From NCBI GenBank assembly GCA_038852315.1, contig JAWCKF010000024.1, forward strand, positions 1 to 29,395: a DNA stretch of 29,395 nt, written 5' to 3'. Within the stretch, counting starts at the first letter, position 1. Every line of letters starts with the position of its first letter. The notes under the pieces were generated by a model. That model was not told the origin of the DNA, did not search any database, and worked only from the letters and a program-made list of their open reading frames with translations. The stretch is from COMBO-56-21 sp038852315. GTDB lineage: Archaea > Thermoplasmatota > Thermoplasmata > UBA10834. Made by a program: the position numbers and the translations under genes. This document shows positions 7,079 through 15,803 of this stretch, piece by piece.

Positions 7079-10000
7079 TCAGGTGTGTGTCCTGCGTTTC
7101 GCACCCGGGTGTGTCCTGTGATAGAAGTCCATGACCTCCCAGTCAGATATCTGGCCCTCCACTCGCTCCATCATGGAGAGTCCTACGCTCTTCGCATGTG
7201 CGCGCACCACGGCCTCGCACTCAGGCCCACCAATGATATCCTCGACCTCCAACCGGCCCTCCCTGACATTGCCCCTGAAGGAGCCTATCGGCCTCACGCC
7301 CCTGAAGACCACATACCTCCCAGTCTCTGGCAGCAAGTCCCGGTAGCTGGCCCTTAGGAAGAGCACGAGGTTGTCCTCGGGCGAGAGCACGACGTCCGAG
7401 GTGAACTCCGTCCTTCCGAGCATGTCGAGGGCCTCCTTGGTTGCCCAGTGGAGTACGCCAGAGCCAGCCACGAGGTACCCCTTCACGATGACCCCTTCGT
7501 CCTCCAGTCTCCTTAGGGTCCGGCGGATCGCGCGCATCGGTATCTCGTGACCAAGGAGCGTCGATAGGGCCTCAGCTGTCATCACGCCATACACCCTGAA
7601 CATCCGCTCGATAATCCTGGTCCACGCGGTCTCCGGCTGGATCTTCCTCCGACGAACGCCGACATACGACTGCATCGCGTTCCAGTAGACGCGGGAGGAG
7701 GAGTAGAGCGCCTTCAGGGCCTCGAGGGTGTCATCCCTGCCGAGCGGGGAGAGTTCGAGCAGCCTCTCCCGCCTGACCGGCTGCTGGTCGGAGATGATCC
7801 TCATGACGAGCCGCTCCTTGGGGCCCAGGGGCCTCGCCCGTGCCGCCCTGTATAGGCTCGCATCCTCTGGGAGGCAGTACCCGACCCTGTCGGGCACTAG
7901 GTGCCCCCTGAGGAGTTCGCCCCTCTCCCACATGGACCGCACGTTCGTGAACCGCCTCACCCTGATGAAAGCCTCGTGGTTTGTCCTGAGCCCTCCATAT
8001 CTCTCGAGGGCCGAGTACACGTCGGGGAGCGCGTGCGACTCGTCGAGGTTCTGAAGGGCGAACACGACCTTCAGTATCTGCTCTTGCTCGAAGGACTGTA
8101 GTACGACCCTTCCCTTCACCAGCATGCCGTTCGTGAGGGCGTATCCGCGCATCTCGAACTGCGCCATGGTCTCCTGGTCGATCTCGGCGACATCTTTTCC
8201 GAAGACGCTCCTGACGCGTATTATCTCGACCCCAAGGGAGTTGTAAAAGCGCATCATGCCGTCGAACGACTCGAGCACGAGGCCCAGTAGCTCCGGCTTT
8301 TCGAGCTGGACCTCGCGTATCTCGACACACCCTGCAAGGAGCCACTTCTCGACCATGCCAACTATGGCCCCTCTGTGGACGATCGGGAACAGCCAACCCT
8401 CGCCGAACCGTGAGCTGACCTCGGCCCACTTGTCGCTCAGGAAGGGGTCGTACAGCGAGAGTATGCGAACGGAATCGTCCCGGGGAAACTCCTTCTCCAA
8501 CATCTTCGCATCCTCGGGCAACAAATACATCCTCGTCTTCTCCAGCCCGACCATGATGCTCCGCGCCCCGACACTTCTGAGGAGCGTCTCCGCGGAGTCG
8601 GGATCGACGTCGAGATAAGCCGCTGCCTGCTGGAGGGTCACTGGTCCGAACCCCTTGAGATAGCGCCTGAGCACGTGCTCGAGGGCGCCCTCCGTTATCG
8701 GCTCAATGTCGCAAGGAGCGTAGATGTTCCTGGACGACCACGATTCAGCCTCGTCGTACAGCCTGACCAAGTATCCTTTCCGGTCAAGGGAGTCGAAGTG
8801 CTCCCTCATCGCATCCGGCGGGAATCCTGAGGCCTCGGCGATCTCCTGATACGTGCCGGAGCCGAGGCTCTCCACGACCTTGAGGAGCTCGGCCTCGAAC
8901 CTGTTCAGAGACTCCCGTCTGAAAGCACCCAAGTAGTATGGTGCGTCCTCGCGGAGTACGTACCTCAACCTCCCCCTCACGAACCGGCCGAGCAGTATCT
9001 CACCCGATTCTCTCATGCGGCCGAACTCACGCATGTCGAATCTCTCGACCCGCTGGAAGATGTCATAGATCATCCCAGCCTCCCCAAACTTCTCGAAGTA
9101 CTCCCTTATGGATCCCAGCTTCTCGAAGTGCTTCCTCTCACTGTAGGCTCTGACCGATTCCCTGTCCACGACCTCGTCGCCGCTGGCCTTGAGCCTGAGA
9201 TAGTCTCTGGTCGCCATGTACTGCTGCTTCTCGCCCACGACGAATCTGCCTGAGACTACGCTCTCGGTCTCCATGAGCGACTTGAGGGCGGCCCCTGCGT
9301 CCTGCTCGCTCACGCCGATCTCATACGCCAAGTCCTCGATAGTGATCGGTGCATGGAAGGCGATGTGCCTCGCAGCGGCCTCGACCAAGCATTCGTCCCT
9401 CGGCCGAAGAGGAGCGTGCTCCCTGGAGTATAGGAAAGTCTCGCCTCTCAGCTCCGACCTGTAGATCTCGTTCGCCATCTCGAGCCGCCTGACAGCCTCC
9501 CTGACCGCCTCCCTGTCCGCGCCGGTGGCCTCGGCAAGGTCCTGAACCGACATCCTCTTCTCAGCGAGCGCAGAGAGCACCCGCTCCTCCAGATCGGAAT
9601 GGGAGATTTGCCGGGAATGGAGGCACGCGTATGTGGGGTGGTCCTCGGAGGCGACGTAGACGTCCTCGCCTATCCACACCGATTTGACCTTTCCCTCCCT
9701 CAGGAGTTCCGTCGCCCAGGCCCTCAGCCTCGTGAACGGCACTTTGGAATGAGCGTAGATGCTCTCGCCCTTCTCCCGGAACAGGTTCATCGGACCAACC
9801 AGCCGCAGGGCGCTCACTATGTCCTGCTTCGAGGAGATGACCGGAAACTTGCTGGCGAAGTACTCCTCCACGCGCTCGGTCTCGAACTGATAGCCTGCGA
9901 CAGCCTCCTCACCGAGCACGCGCTCAAGGACCTTCCTGTGCAGTTCCCTGAGGAGCATGCTCCTGTCTTCCATGAGCACAATGTCGCTAACGCCAACCAG

Positions 10001-12484
10001 GATGACGTTGTGCGCGAACGGCGAGGGGACGCTTGAGAACGGGATGTATTCGATCTTACGTTCGCCAGTCTCGATGCTCCTGAGGACCTCCTTCGCGTGC
10101 TCTAGGTCCATGACATCGGTCAGTATCTCGTCATAAGTCTCGGTCATGACCGGGAAGTCCTGCAGCTCCCTTAGAGCGTCAAGCAGCCTCGTCGAACGGA
10201 TCTGCTGCCTCGCGACTGACAGCTCCTTGCCCTTGTAATTCCTGAGGATCATGAAGCTCCTTGTGGCCGTGTGCCTGAATCGCTGGTTGAACAGCTCGGA
10301 ATCCTTCACGGCGCTCCGCAGGAGCTGCTCTATGTTATCTGGCGTGACGAGCCCCTCGAGGGTTTCCAGCCTGAAACTCTTCGCGGCCGTAAGCATGAAG
10401 CTGTCATCGGTGACAGACACAGTCACGTTGCTCTTGAGGAGGTTCGAGAGGGCGAACGCGTAGGCTCTGCTAAGAGCGTCGTTCACCCTCCGCCCAAACG
10501 GGAAGTGGAATATCGCGTTCTTCTTCCCCGACTGGTCGACGTAACCCTCGATAAGCAGCCGTTCGTTCGTGGGTATCTTGGCGGCTGCTGCCTGCTCCTT
10601 GAAGTAGTTCAATATCGTCGTGGCAGAGCCCTCATCGACGTCGAAGTCTCTCATGAGCCAGCCCAGTATGTCCTCATCGCTTGAGCTGATGAGCCTCTGC
10701 TCCATCTCGCTCCTGAAGCGCGCCACCAGCACGGACAGGTCAAAGCTCCTGGGCAGGGTCTCGCCTGTCCACGATGGTACTGTGGGCTTCCTGCCGGATG
10801 CGCCCTTCACGAAGCACTTGGTTCCCTTGGCCTTGATGAACTCATAGCTCCTCCCGCCGAGCACGAATATGTCGCCGGGAGACAGCCGCTCCACGAACTT
10901 CTCTGAGAGGGAGCCAACAAGGGAGCCACGCTCGGAGAACACTTCGAAGTCGGCCTCCTCGGGTATCGTACCCTGGTTGAGATAGTATATCATCCTAGAG
11001 CCGCGCTTCTTTCCGAACACTCCCTCGATCTCATCATACCAGAGCTTCGAGTAGACGCCCTCGAACTCGTCCTTTCCTCCCAGATACCTGAGCACGCTCT
11101 CGAACCTCTCACGCGGGAGGTCCTTGTAGCAGTAGGACCGCCTCACTAGGTCGAACGCCTCATCGACCTTCCACCGTCTCTCGAGAGACAGGCCTACGAG
11201 GACCTGGGCCAGGACGTCGAGCGAGCACTTGGGTATGGTGACCCTGTCGATCATCTTCCTGTGCGCCGCCCTGCAGAGCACGGCGCACTCAACGAGGTCG
11301 TCAGGCTCGAACACCACTATCCTGCCCTTTGACCTGCCCCTGTACTGATGGCCCGCCCTGCCTATCCTCTGCACGCCTTTGGCAACAGACTTGGGCGAAC
11401 CTATCTGGACCACGAGGTCGATGTACCCTATGTCGATGCCGAGCTCGAGCGAGGTCGAGGAGACCGCCACCTTAAGCTCGCCTCCCCTCAGGCTATCCTC
11501 GACGCCCATGCGCGTCTCTCTGCTCAGGCTGCCGTGATGGGCCCCTATCGATTCGATGCCGCGCTCCTTCAGCTTGTACACGACGCTCTCCGCACCGCTC
11601 CTGGTGTTCGTGAACACAAGCGTCGTCCTGTGCTCGTCGATCATCTCCTTGAGCAGGTCGTACATCTTCGAGTTCACGACCTCGAAGGAAACGGACGTCA
11701 TGTCCTCTGTCGGACACAACACTCTGAGGTCCAGGTCGCGCTGTTTGAACACCTCGACGATGTTCATATCCCTGGGCCTGCCGTCTCTGAGCCCCGCCAG
11801 GAACTCGGCTACCTCCTCAAGGGGCGCGACGGTGGCCGACAGCCCGATCCTGACCAGCTCCTTACTGCACTGATTCTGAAGGCGCTCTAGGGATACCGAG
11901 AGCGCTACCCCGCGCTTGGAATCGCATACCTCGTGCACTTCGTCGACTATGACGTACTCCACGCCCTCGAAGCGCTTGCTGAACACGGGTGTGGAGAGGA
12001 CGAGGGAGAGCGACTCCGGAGTAGTGATGAATATGTGAGGAGGGGATCTGGCCTGTCTCTGTCTTTCCCCCGGAAGAGTATCCCCCGTCCTGACGGCGAC
12101 TTTGACGTCCGGCGGCCTAAGCCCTCTTGCCTCGAAGAGACGCGATATCTCCTCCAGAGGCCGAATCAGATTCTCGTTGATGTCGTTCGCGAGGGCCTTC
12201 AGCGGCGAGACATACACGGCATATATCCTATCCTCCAACCGGCCCTCGCTCGACATTATGATGAGCTCGTTAAGGATCGAAAGGAAGGCCGTCAGGGTCT
12301 TGCCGGATCCCGTGGGAGAAGACACCAGCACACTCTGCTTGGAGTGTATGAGAGGGACCGCCATCGCCTGGGCCTCCGTAACCTCCTTGAACTTCGACTT
12401 GAACCACTCCGCCACGACAGGGTGCATGAGCGAGAGGACCTCATCAGTGCTCGAACTCTTACTGACGCGTCGTATCATTTGCAT
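7079..12484 (-). CDS. lhr: Extended Lhr-family superfamily 2 helicase (1801 residues)
   Basis: This is a DNA-repair helicase of the Lhr family, an ATP-dependent 3'-5' translocase. The RecA-like core shows SPTGSGKT (residues 56-63), the DEVH box (181-184), and motifs V/VI in SLELGIDIGYIDL and QRIGRAGHQ. The Lhr-specific DEAD/H-associated domain runs to about 880. Most archaeal Lhr proteins end there, at about 850-950 residues. This one carries some 900 more residues of tandem winged-helix modules, including LAYEIGVSEQDAGAAL, YLKGFGPVTLQQAAAYL and a following YDPFL that resemble HTH_42/YcaQ (AlkZ-like) modules. That resembles the long bacterial Lhr form (about 1500 residues) but is longer. A second ATG at 12478 is an alternative start. 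It diverges from the repeat-protein gene at 12610 and is convergent with ogg, another repair gene. The reading frame is unbroken over 5.4 kb. Confidence 0.93.
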   Translation of the reverse strand: MQMIRRVSKSSSTDEVLSLMHPVVAEWFKSKFKEVTEAQAMAVPLIHSKQSVLVSSPTGSGKTLTAFLSILNELIIMSSEGRLEDRIYAVYVSPLKALANDINENLIRPLEEISRLFEARGLRPPDVKVAVRTGDTLPGERQRQARSPPHIFITTPESLSLVLSTPVFSKRFEGVEYVIVDEVHEVCDSKRGVALSVSLERLQNQCSKELVRIGLSATVAPLEEVAEFLAGLRDGRPRDMNIVEVFKQRDLDLRVLCPTEDMTSVSFEVVNSKMYDLLKEMIDEHRTTLVFTNTRSGAESVVYKLKERGIESIGAHHGSLSRETRMGVEDSLRGGELKVAVSSTSLELGIDIGYIDLVVQIGSPKSVAKGVQRIGRAGHQYRGRSKGRIVVFEPDDLVECAVLCRAAHRKMIDRVTIPKCSLDVLAQVLVGLSLERRWKVDEAFDLVRRSYCYKDLPRERFESVLRYLGGKDEFEGVYSKLWYDEIEGVFGKKRGSRMIYYLNQGTIPEEADFEVFSERGSLVGSLSEKFVERLSPGDIFVLGGRSYEFIKAKGTKCFVKGASGRKPTVPSWTGETLPRSFDLSVLVARFRSEMEQRLISSSDEDILGWLMRDFDVDEGSATTILNYFKEQAAAAKIPTNERLLIEGYVDQSGKKNAIFHFPFGRRVNDALSRAYAFALSNLLKSNVTVSVTDDSFMLTAAKSFRLETLEGLVTPDNIEQLLRSAVKDSELFNQRFRHTATRSFMILRNYKGKELSVARQQIRSTRLLDALRELQDFPVMTETYDEILTDVMDLEHAKEVLRSIETGERKIEYIPFSSVPSPFAHNVILVGVSDIVLMEDRSMLLRELHRKVLERVLGEEAVAGYQFETERVEEYFASKFPVISSKQDIVSALRLVGPMNLFREKGESIYAHSKVPFTRLRAWATELLREGKVKSVWIGEDVYVASEDHPTYACLHSRQISHSDLEERVLSALAEKRMSVQDLAEATGADREAVREAVRRLEMANEIYRSELRGETFLYSREHAPLRPRDECLVEAAARHIAFHAPITIEDLAYEIGVSEQDAGAALKSLMETESVVSGRFVVGEKQQYMATRDYLRLKASGDEVVDRESVRAYSERKHFEKLGSIREYFEKFGEAGMIYDIFQRVERFDMREFGRMRESGEILLGRFVRGRLRYVLREDAPYYLGAFRRESLNRFEAELLKVVESLGSGTYQEIAEASGFPPDAMREHFDSLDRKGYLVRLYDEAESWSSRNIYAPCDIEPITEGALEHVLRRYLKGFGPVTLQQAAAYLDVDPDSAETLLRSVGARSIMVGLEKTRMYLLPEDAKMLEKEFPRDDSVRILSLYDPFLSDKWAEVSSRFGEGWLFPIVHRGAIVGMVEKWLLAGCVEIREVQLEKPELLGLVLESFDGMMRFYNSLGVEIIRVRSVFGKDVAEIDQETMAQFEMRGYALTNGMLVKGRVVLQSFEQEQILKVVFALQNLDESHALPDVYSALERYGGLRTNHEAFIRVRRFTNVRSMWERGELLRGHLVPDRVGYCLPEDASLYRAARARPLGPKERLVMRIISDQQPVRRERLLELSPLGRDDTLEALKALYSSSRVYWNAMQSYVGVRRRKIQPETAWTRIIERMFRVYGVMTAEALSTLLGHEIPMRAIRRTLRRLEDEGVIVKGYLVAGSGVLHWATKEALDMLGRTEFTSDVVLSPEDNLVLFLRASYRDLLPETGRYVVFRGVRPIGSFRGNVREGRLEVEDIIGGPECEAVVRAHAKSVGLSMMERVEGQISDWEVMDFYHRTHPGAKRRTHT

Positions 12485-12517
12485 CTGACCGTGTATTCCG
12501 CTCCGTTATTCAGAGAG

Positions 12518-12530
12518 GCTATTAAAGCGT
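12518..12530 (-). promoter_or_regulatory. Box A of lhr
   Basis: On the minus strand, CGCTTTAATAGCC lies about 40 bases before the ATG at 12484. The leader would be roughly 10-15 bases. It is divergent from the box A at 12569. Confidence 0.5.
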
Positions 12531-12568
12531 TTGCAGAAGCGGCGGAGAACGGAGACTCCAGCGGCAAA

Positions 12569-12578
12569 CCTATTTATG
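12569..12578 (+). promoter_or_regulatory. Box A of the repeat-protein gene
   Basis: CCTATTTATG is centred about 37 bases before the ATG at 12610, implying transcription from about 12599 and a leader near 10 bases. Confidence 0.55.
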
Positions 12579-12609
12579 CGGACGAGCCGATTGACAGCGC
12601 AGAGGGCTA

Positions 12610-14238
12610 ATGGCCAGAGATTCGGTGTGCGCTGCAGTGCGTGCGTTTGCCATCGCGCTGTTCGTGTCAGGGATGCTGTCAGTGGCGTGGATTGTTGATT
12701 CTGATGGCCGCACCGATGCTCATGCGAGGGTGCTCCAGGCATCGTTCACTGTGAGCATCAACGTCACAGTGACAGACGACGTGGGTAGGGCGATACCAGG
12801 GGCGATCGTGCACATCGTCGGGAACGCCACCACGTGGCAGACGGGCGAAGCGGGCTATGCCTTGATCGAGGAGCTGGCAGACGACAACGCCTCCTACACC
12901 CTGTGGGCGGAGAAGACCGGGTACAGAGCCAGCTCCAGCCTGACAGTGCCTGTGATGGCGAACGAAACGACGAACGTGACTCTTCAAGTCTTTGGGGGCA
13001 CGGTGTACGGATGGGTACTGAGCCCCACGGGGCCGATCTCCGGTGCGACGGTCACAATCGCAGGCCTCGGATACACAACAGAAGTGAGCTCGGACGACGG
13101 GAACTACAGCATACTCGGGGTGCCTGGTGGAACACACTCTGTCACGGCCAGTGCGCCCGGCTACCTCCCCAACACGACGGTGATAGTGCTTGCTGTGGGC
13201 GGGGTGGCCCCCGCTAGCTTCGTTTTGACGCCTCAGAACGGGTGGATAAGCGGATACGTACTGCATTCGGATACGATGGCGCCTCTGAGCGGCGCGAACA
13301 TCTCAGTCACCCTGGCGGACAGGACTGTGACGGTGCAGAGCGGCGATGACGGCGGATACATCATAAGAGATGTCCCTGAAGGCACATACACGGTCACCGC
13401 GCTGAAGGACGGGTTCTACCCAGGAGTGCTCCCAGGCATCAACGTCACCAGGGGCAACGGGACGGTGAACGTCAACTTCACGCTGGAGGAGAAGCCTACC
13501 AAGCTCTTCGGACTAGTGACTTCGGGTGCCTTCCTCGTGCCCGGCGTGAACGTCTCGGTCGTTGGCACACCCCTCTTCAACGTGACGAACGCGAAGGGGG
13601 AATTCCTGATAGAGAACATATCGGCTGGCACCTACACCGTGATGGCGTCTATGGTCGGCTACGAGACGGCAGTGATAGGGAATGTGACGATCGAGACCGG
13701 AGGCGAGACGAGACTGGACATCTCGCTCGTCGCCCTGCCCGGAGCGATACTGCGCGGGACAGTGGTATCCAGCGTCGATGGCTCCCCCCTCGTCACTGCG
13801 ATCATAACCTTGTCCGCCCCTGGATACGGTCCGATAACCACCACGACCAATGTCAACGGAGGGTTCGAGTTCACTGGCCTGGCGGCGGGCAACTACACAG
13901 TACAGATCGAGATGAAAGGGTACAAGCCGCTCGAGCTCAGCAAGGTCACGGTGAGCGAGGAGACCGTCACCAACCTCTCGTTCGTCATGGAGCCTCTGAG
14001 AAAGGGCTACGAGGGCTTCATCTTCGGGTTCGACATCGCCCACTCGATGATGATCATAGGGCTGTTCGCGACCATCCTGATACTGGCGATCGCGATATAC
14101 CTGAGGATAAGGACCTTCCAGAGCCCTGAGACAGCGCCTGCAGTCTACGACCAAGCCGAGGAGGTCGCCGAGGGGGTTGAGGAGCAGCCCGAGACCACAG
14201 GAGAAGCTGGAGGCGGCTTCGGGAAGCGGGAGGAGTGA
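12610..14238 (+). CDS. Secreted, membrane-anchored protein with five carboxypeptidase-regulatory-like repeats
   Basis: This is a 542-residue surface protein. The N-terminus has a Sec-type signal (hydrophobic AFAIALFVSGMLSVAWIV, about residues 12-29). Five repeats of about 85 residues follow, each typical of the transthyretin-like carboxypeptidase regulatory fold: an opening such as GTVYGWVLSPTGPISGATVTI, then a turn like DDGNYSILGVPGGTHSV, and a GY plus strand at the end. A single helix (MMIIGLFATILILAIAIYL) near residues 476-494 is followed by a short basic stretch and an acidic Glu-rich tail, so the repeats should face outside and the tail the cytosol. Many Asn-X-Ser/Thr sites suggest N-glycosylation. 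No peptidase active site is present. Repeats of this kind usually serve adhesion or cell-envelope structure. It diverges from lhr with separate promoters. Confidence 0.85.
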   Translation: MARDSVCAAVRAFAIALFVSGMLSVAWIVDSDGRTDAHARVLQASFTVSINVTVTDDVGRAIPGAIVHIVGNATTWQTGEAGYALIEELADDNASYTLWAEKTGYRASSSLTVPVMANETTNVTLQVFGGTVYGWVLSPTGPISGATVTIAGLGYTTEVSSDDGNYSILGVPGGTHSVTASAPGYLPNTTVIVLAVGGVAPASFVLTPQNGWISGYVLHSDTMAPLSGANISVTLADRTVTVQSGDDGGYIIRDVPEGTYTVTALKDGFYPGVLPGINVTRGNGTVNVNFTLEEKPTKLFGLVTSGAFLVPGVNVSVVGTPLFNVTNAKGEFLIENISAGTYTVMASMVGYETAVIGNVTIETGGETRLDISLVALPGAILRGTVVSSVDGSPLVTAIITLSAPGYGPITTTTNVNGGFEFTGLAAGNYTVQIEMKGYKPLELSKVTVSEETVTNLSFVMEPLRKGYEGFIFGFDIAHSMMIIGLFATILILAIAIYLRIRTFQSPETAPAVYDQAEEVAEGVEEQPETTGEAGGGFGKREE

Positions 14239-14248
14239 GTGGCGCTGT

Positions 14249-14848
14249 CTACTTCAGGCCCAGCCTCTCGCGCGCCCTCGCCTCGTTCTCCTTGACCTTC
14301 TTGCCGACGGCTTCGAACATGCTGTTGCCGTGAGCATCTATCGCGACTGTCAGGGGCCCGAAGTTCTCGGTGTTGAGTATCCATATCGCCTCGGGCATGC
14401 CGAACTCGAACCACTCGACGCCCTCGACGCTCTTGATGCCCTTGGCGGCCAGCACCGCCGCCCCGCCGGTGATCGCGAGGTACACACACCCATACTTCTT
14501 CATCGCATCAACCGTGGGCTGCGACATCCCGCCCTTGCCTATGATGGCCCCTGGCCTGAACTTCTCTATGAACTGCGGCTCGAGCGAGTTCATCCTTGAG
14601 CTGGTGGTCGGCCCGGCCGCCACTGCCTGCCACCTGTCCCCGACCTTCTTCATTATGGGGCCGCAGTGGTACACTGCGGCGCCCTTGAAGTCGACCGGGG
14701 GCTTCTTCCCCTTCTCGATGCCCTCCAGCGCGTGGATGTGTACCTCATCCCTGCCCGTGTAGACGATGCCGTCCAGGTAGACGGTCTCCCCGAGCTTGAG
14801 CGCGCGCACGTCCTTCTCTGACAGCGGTGTCCTGAGTCTCTTCGCCAT
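14249..14848 (-). CDS. Class I fumarate hydratase, beta (C-terminal) subunit
   Basis: This is a 199-residue subunit of the two-gene, iron-sulfur (class I) fumarase, which hydrates fumarate to malate in the TCA cycle. Family segments seen are LKLGETVYLDGIVYTGRD, AVYHCGPIM, AAGPTTSSRM, GAIIGKGGM, YLAITGGAA and LTVAIDAHGNS. I start at the ATG at 14848 (MAKRLRTPL). The frame extends to 14929, but those 27 residues overlap the alpha subunit and look unlike the family. The start is six bases beyond the alpha-subunit stop, so the two subunits are translated as one operon. L(+)-tartrate dehydratase is a sister family with the same architecture. Fumarase is more likely for a free-living archaeon, but sequence alone does not settle it. 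Confidence 0.9.
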   Translation of the reverse strand: MAKRLRTPLSEKDVRALKLGETVYLDGIVYTGRDEVHIHALEGIEKGKKPPVDFKGAAVYHCGPIMKKVGDRWQAVAAGPTTSSRMNSLEPQFIEKFRPGAIIGKGGMSQPTVDAMKKYGCVYLAITGGAAVLAAKGIKSVEGVEWFEFGMPEAIWILNTENFGPLTVAIDAHGNSMFEAVGKKVKENEARARERLGLK

Positions 14849-14853
14849 TGCGT

Positions 14854-15726
14854 TCACCCCTCGTGCGTCGGGAAGCTCATCTTCCCGTCCGGCGAGATTC
14901 TCACCGTGCCCCTCCTGCCGGCCCAGCACTGGACGTTGATAGCCACCGGCAGACTGGCTGTGTGACAGTAGGCGTACTCGATGTTGAGGCCGAGCATCGT
15001 GGTCTTGCCGCCCAGGCCCATCGGCCCGATGCCCAGCATGTTGATGGCCTCGTACAGCTCCGTCTCCAGCTTCGCTATCTCGGGCTCCCTGTGCCTCACG
15101 TCTATCGGCCTCAGCAGGGCCTCCTTCGCGAGCTTCATAGCTATGTCCGCGGAGCCGCCTATGCCCATGCCTATGATGGTGGGCGGGCAGGGGTTGCTCC
15201 CGGCCCTCAGCACCGTGTTGAGGGCGAACTCCTTTATGCCCTTCACGCCCTGAGAGGGCGTGAGCATGGCCAACGCACTCATGTTCTCCGAGCCAGCACC
15301 CTTGGTCATGACTGTGATCTCGATGTAGTCCTTGTCGTGGATCTTCCAGTTGATGAACGGCATGCGCTCGCCAACGTTATCGCCCGGGTTCTTCCTGGTT
15401 ATAGGGTGCACAGCGTTCGGCCTAAGGGGGACCTCCTTGGTCGCGCGCCTCACACCCTCGATTATGCCCTTCTCGACATCGACCCTGCAGTCCCTCGGGA
15501 GCGACACGTAGAATATGGTCACGCCCGTGTCCTGGCACATCGGCGTGGCGGTCTTCTCGGCGAGCTCGATGTTGTCCAAGATCGCCTTCAGCTGCATCTT
15601 CGGGGCCTCCTCCGTCTCGGCCTCGTAAGCCCTCCTCAAGGCTGCCTCGACGTCCTTGGGAAGCTTGACGACCGTCTTCTTGAGCAGCTCGACCGTAGCC
15701 CTCTCGATATCGGCTTGTGTGAGCAT
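14854..15726 (-). CDS. Class I fumarate hydratase, alpha (N-terminal, Fe-S) subunit
   Basis: This 290-residue catalytic subunit carries the [4Fe-4S] cluster of two-subunit class I fumarase. Three conserved cysteine contexts are present: PMCQDTG (C64), SNPCPPTIIGMG (about residue 183) and NVQCWAGRRG near the C-terminus. The segment MGIGGSADIAMKLAKEALLRP is typical of the family. The oxygen-sensitive cluster fits an anaerobic or microaerobic lifestyle, but that is inference. The ATG at 15726 gives a full-length protein (archaeal relatives are about 280-290 residues). The beta subunit follows six bases downstream. The promoter region contains an unusual stable hairpin at 15741-15761. Tartrate dehydratase alpha is the main alternative identity. 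Confidence 0.92.
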   Translation of the reverse strand: MLTQADIERATVELLKKTVVKLPKDVEAALRRAYEAETEEAPKMQLKAILDNIELAEKTATPMCQDTGVTIFYVSLPRDCRVDVEKGIIEGVRRATKEVPLRPNAVHPITRKNPGDNVGERMPFINWKIHDKDYIEITVMTKGAGSENMSALAMLTPSQGVKGIKEFALNTVLRAGSNPCPPTIIGMGIGGSADIAMKLAKEALLRPIDVRHREPEIAKLETELYEAINMLGIGPMGLGGKTTMLGLNIEYAYCHTASLPVAINVQCWAGRRGTVRISPDGKMSFPTHEG

Positions 15727-15740
15727 GGTATCCCAAACCT

Positions 15741-15774
15741 CGCTGCCCCGAAGGGGCAGCGGGAATTAATGCCT
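15741..15774 (-). promoter_or_regulatory. Box A and UUCG-capped hairpin between nmd3 and fumarase alpha
   Basis: Plus-strand 15741-15761 is a perfect 9-bp inverted repeat with a 3-base spacer. As minus-strand RNA it forms a stem closed by the very stable C(UUCG)G tetraloop. Just beyond it, GGCATTAATTCCC (15762-15774, minus) is a plausible box A for the fumarase operon, whose start would then fall near 15742. The hairpin is either the 3' end of the mcm-DUF424-nmd3 transcript (43 bases after the nmd3 stop) or part of the fumarase promoter. Confidence 0.6.
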
Positions 15775-15803
15775 TTTGCAGGGACTCAGCGGGGACTGGA
15801 CGA

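Noticed and set aside
14849..14929. N-terminal extension of fumarase beta to 14929
   Set aside because: The extra residues overlap the alpha-subunit coding region and do not resemble the family. The ATG at 14848 follows the alpha stop closely.
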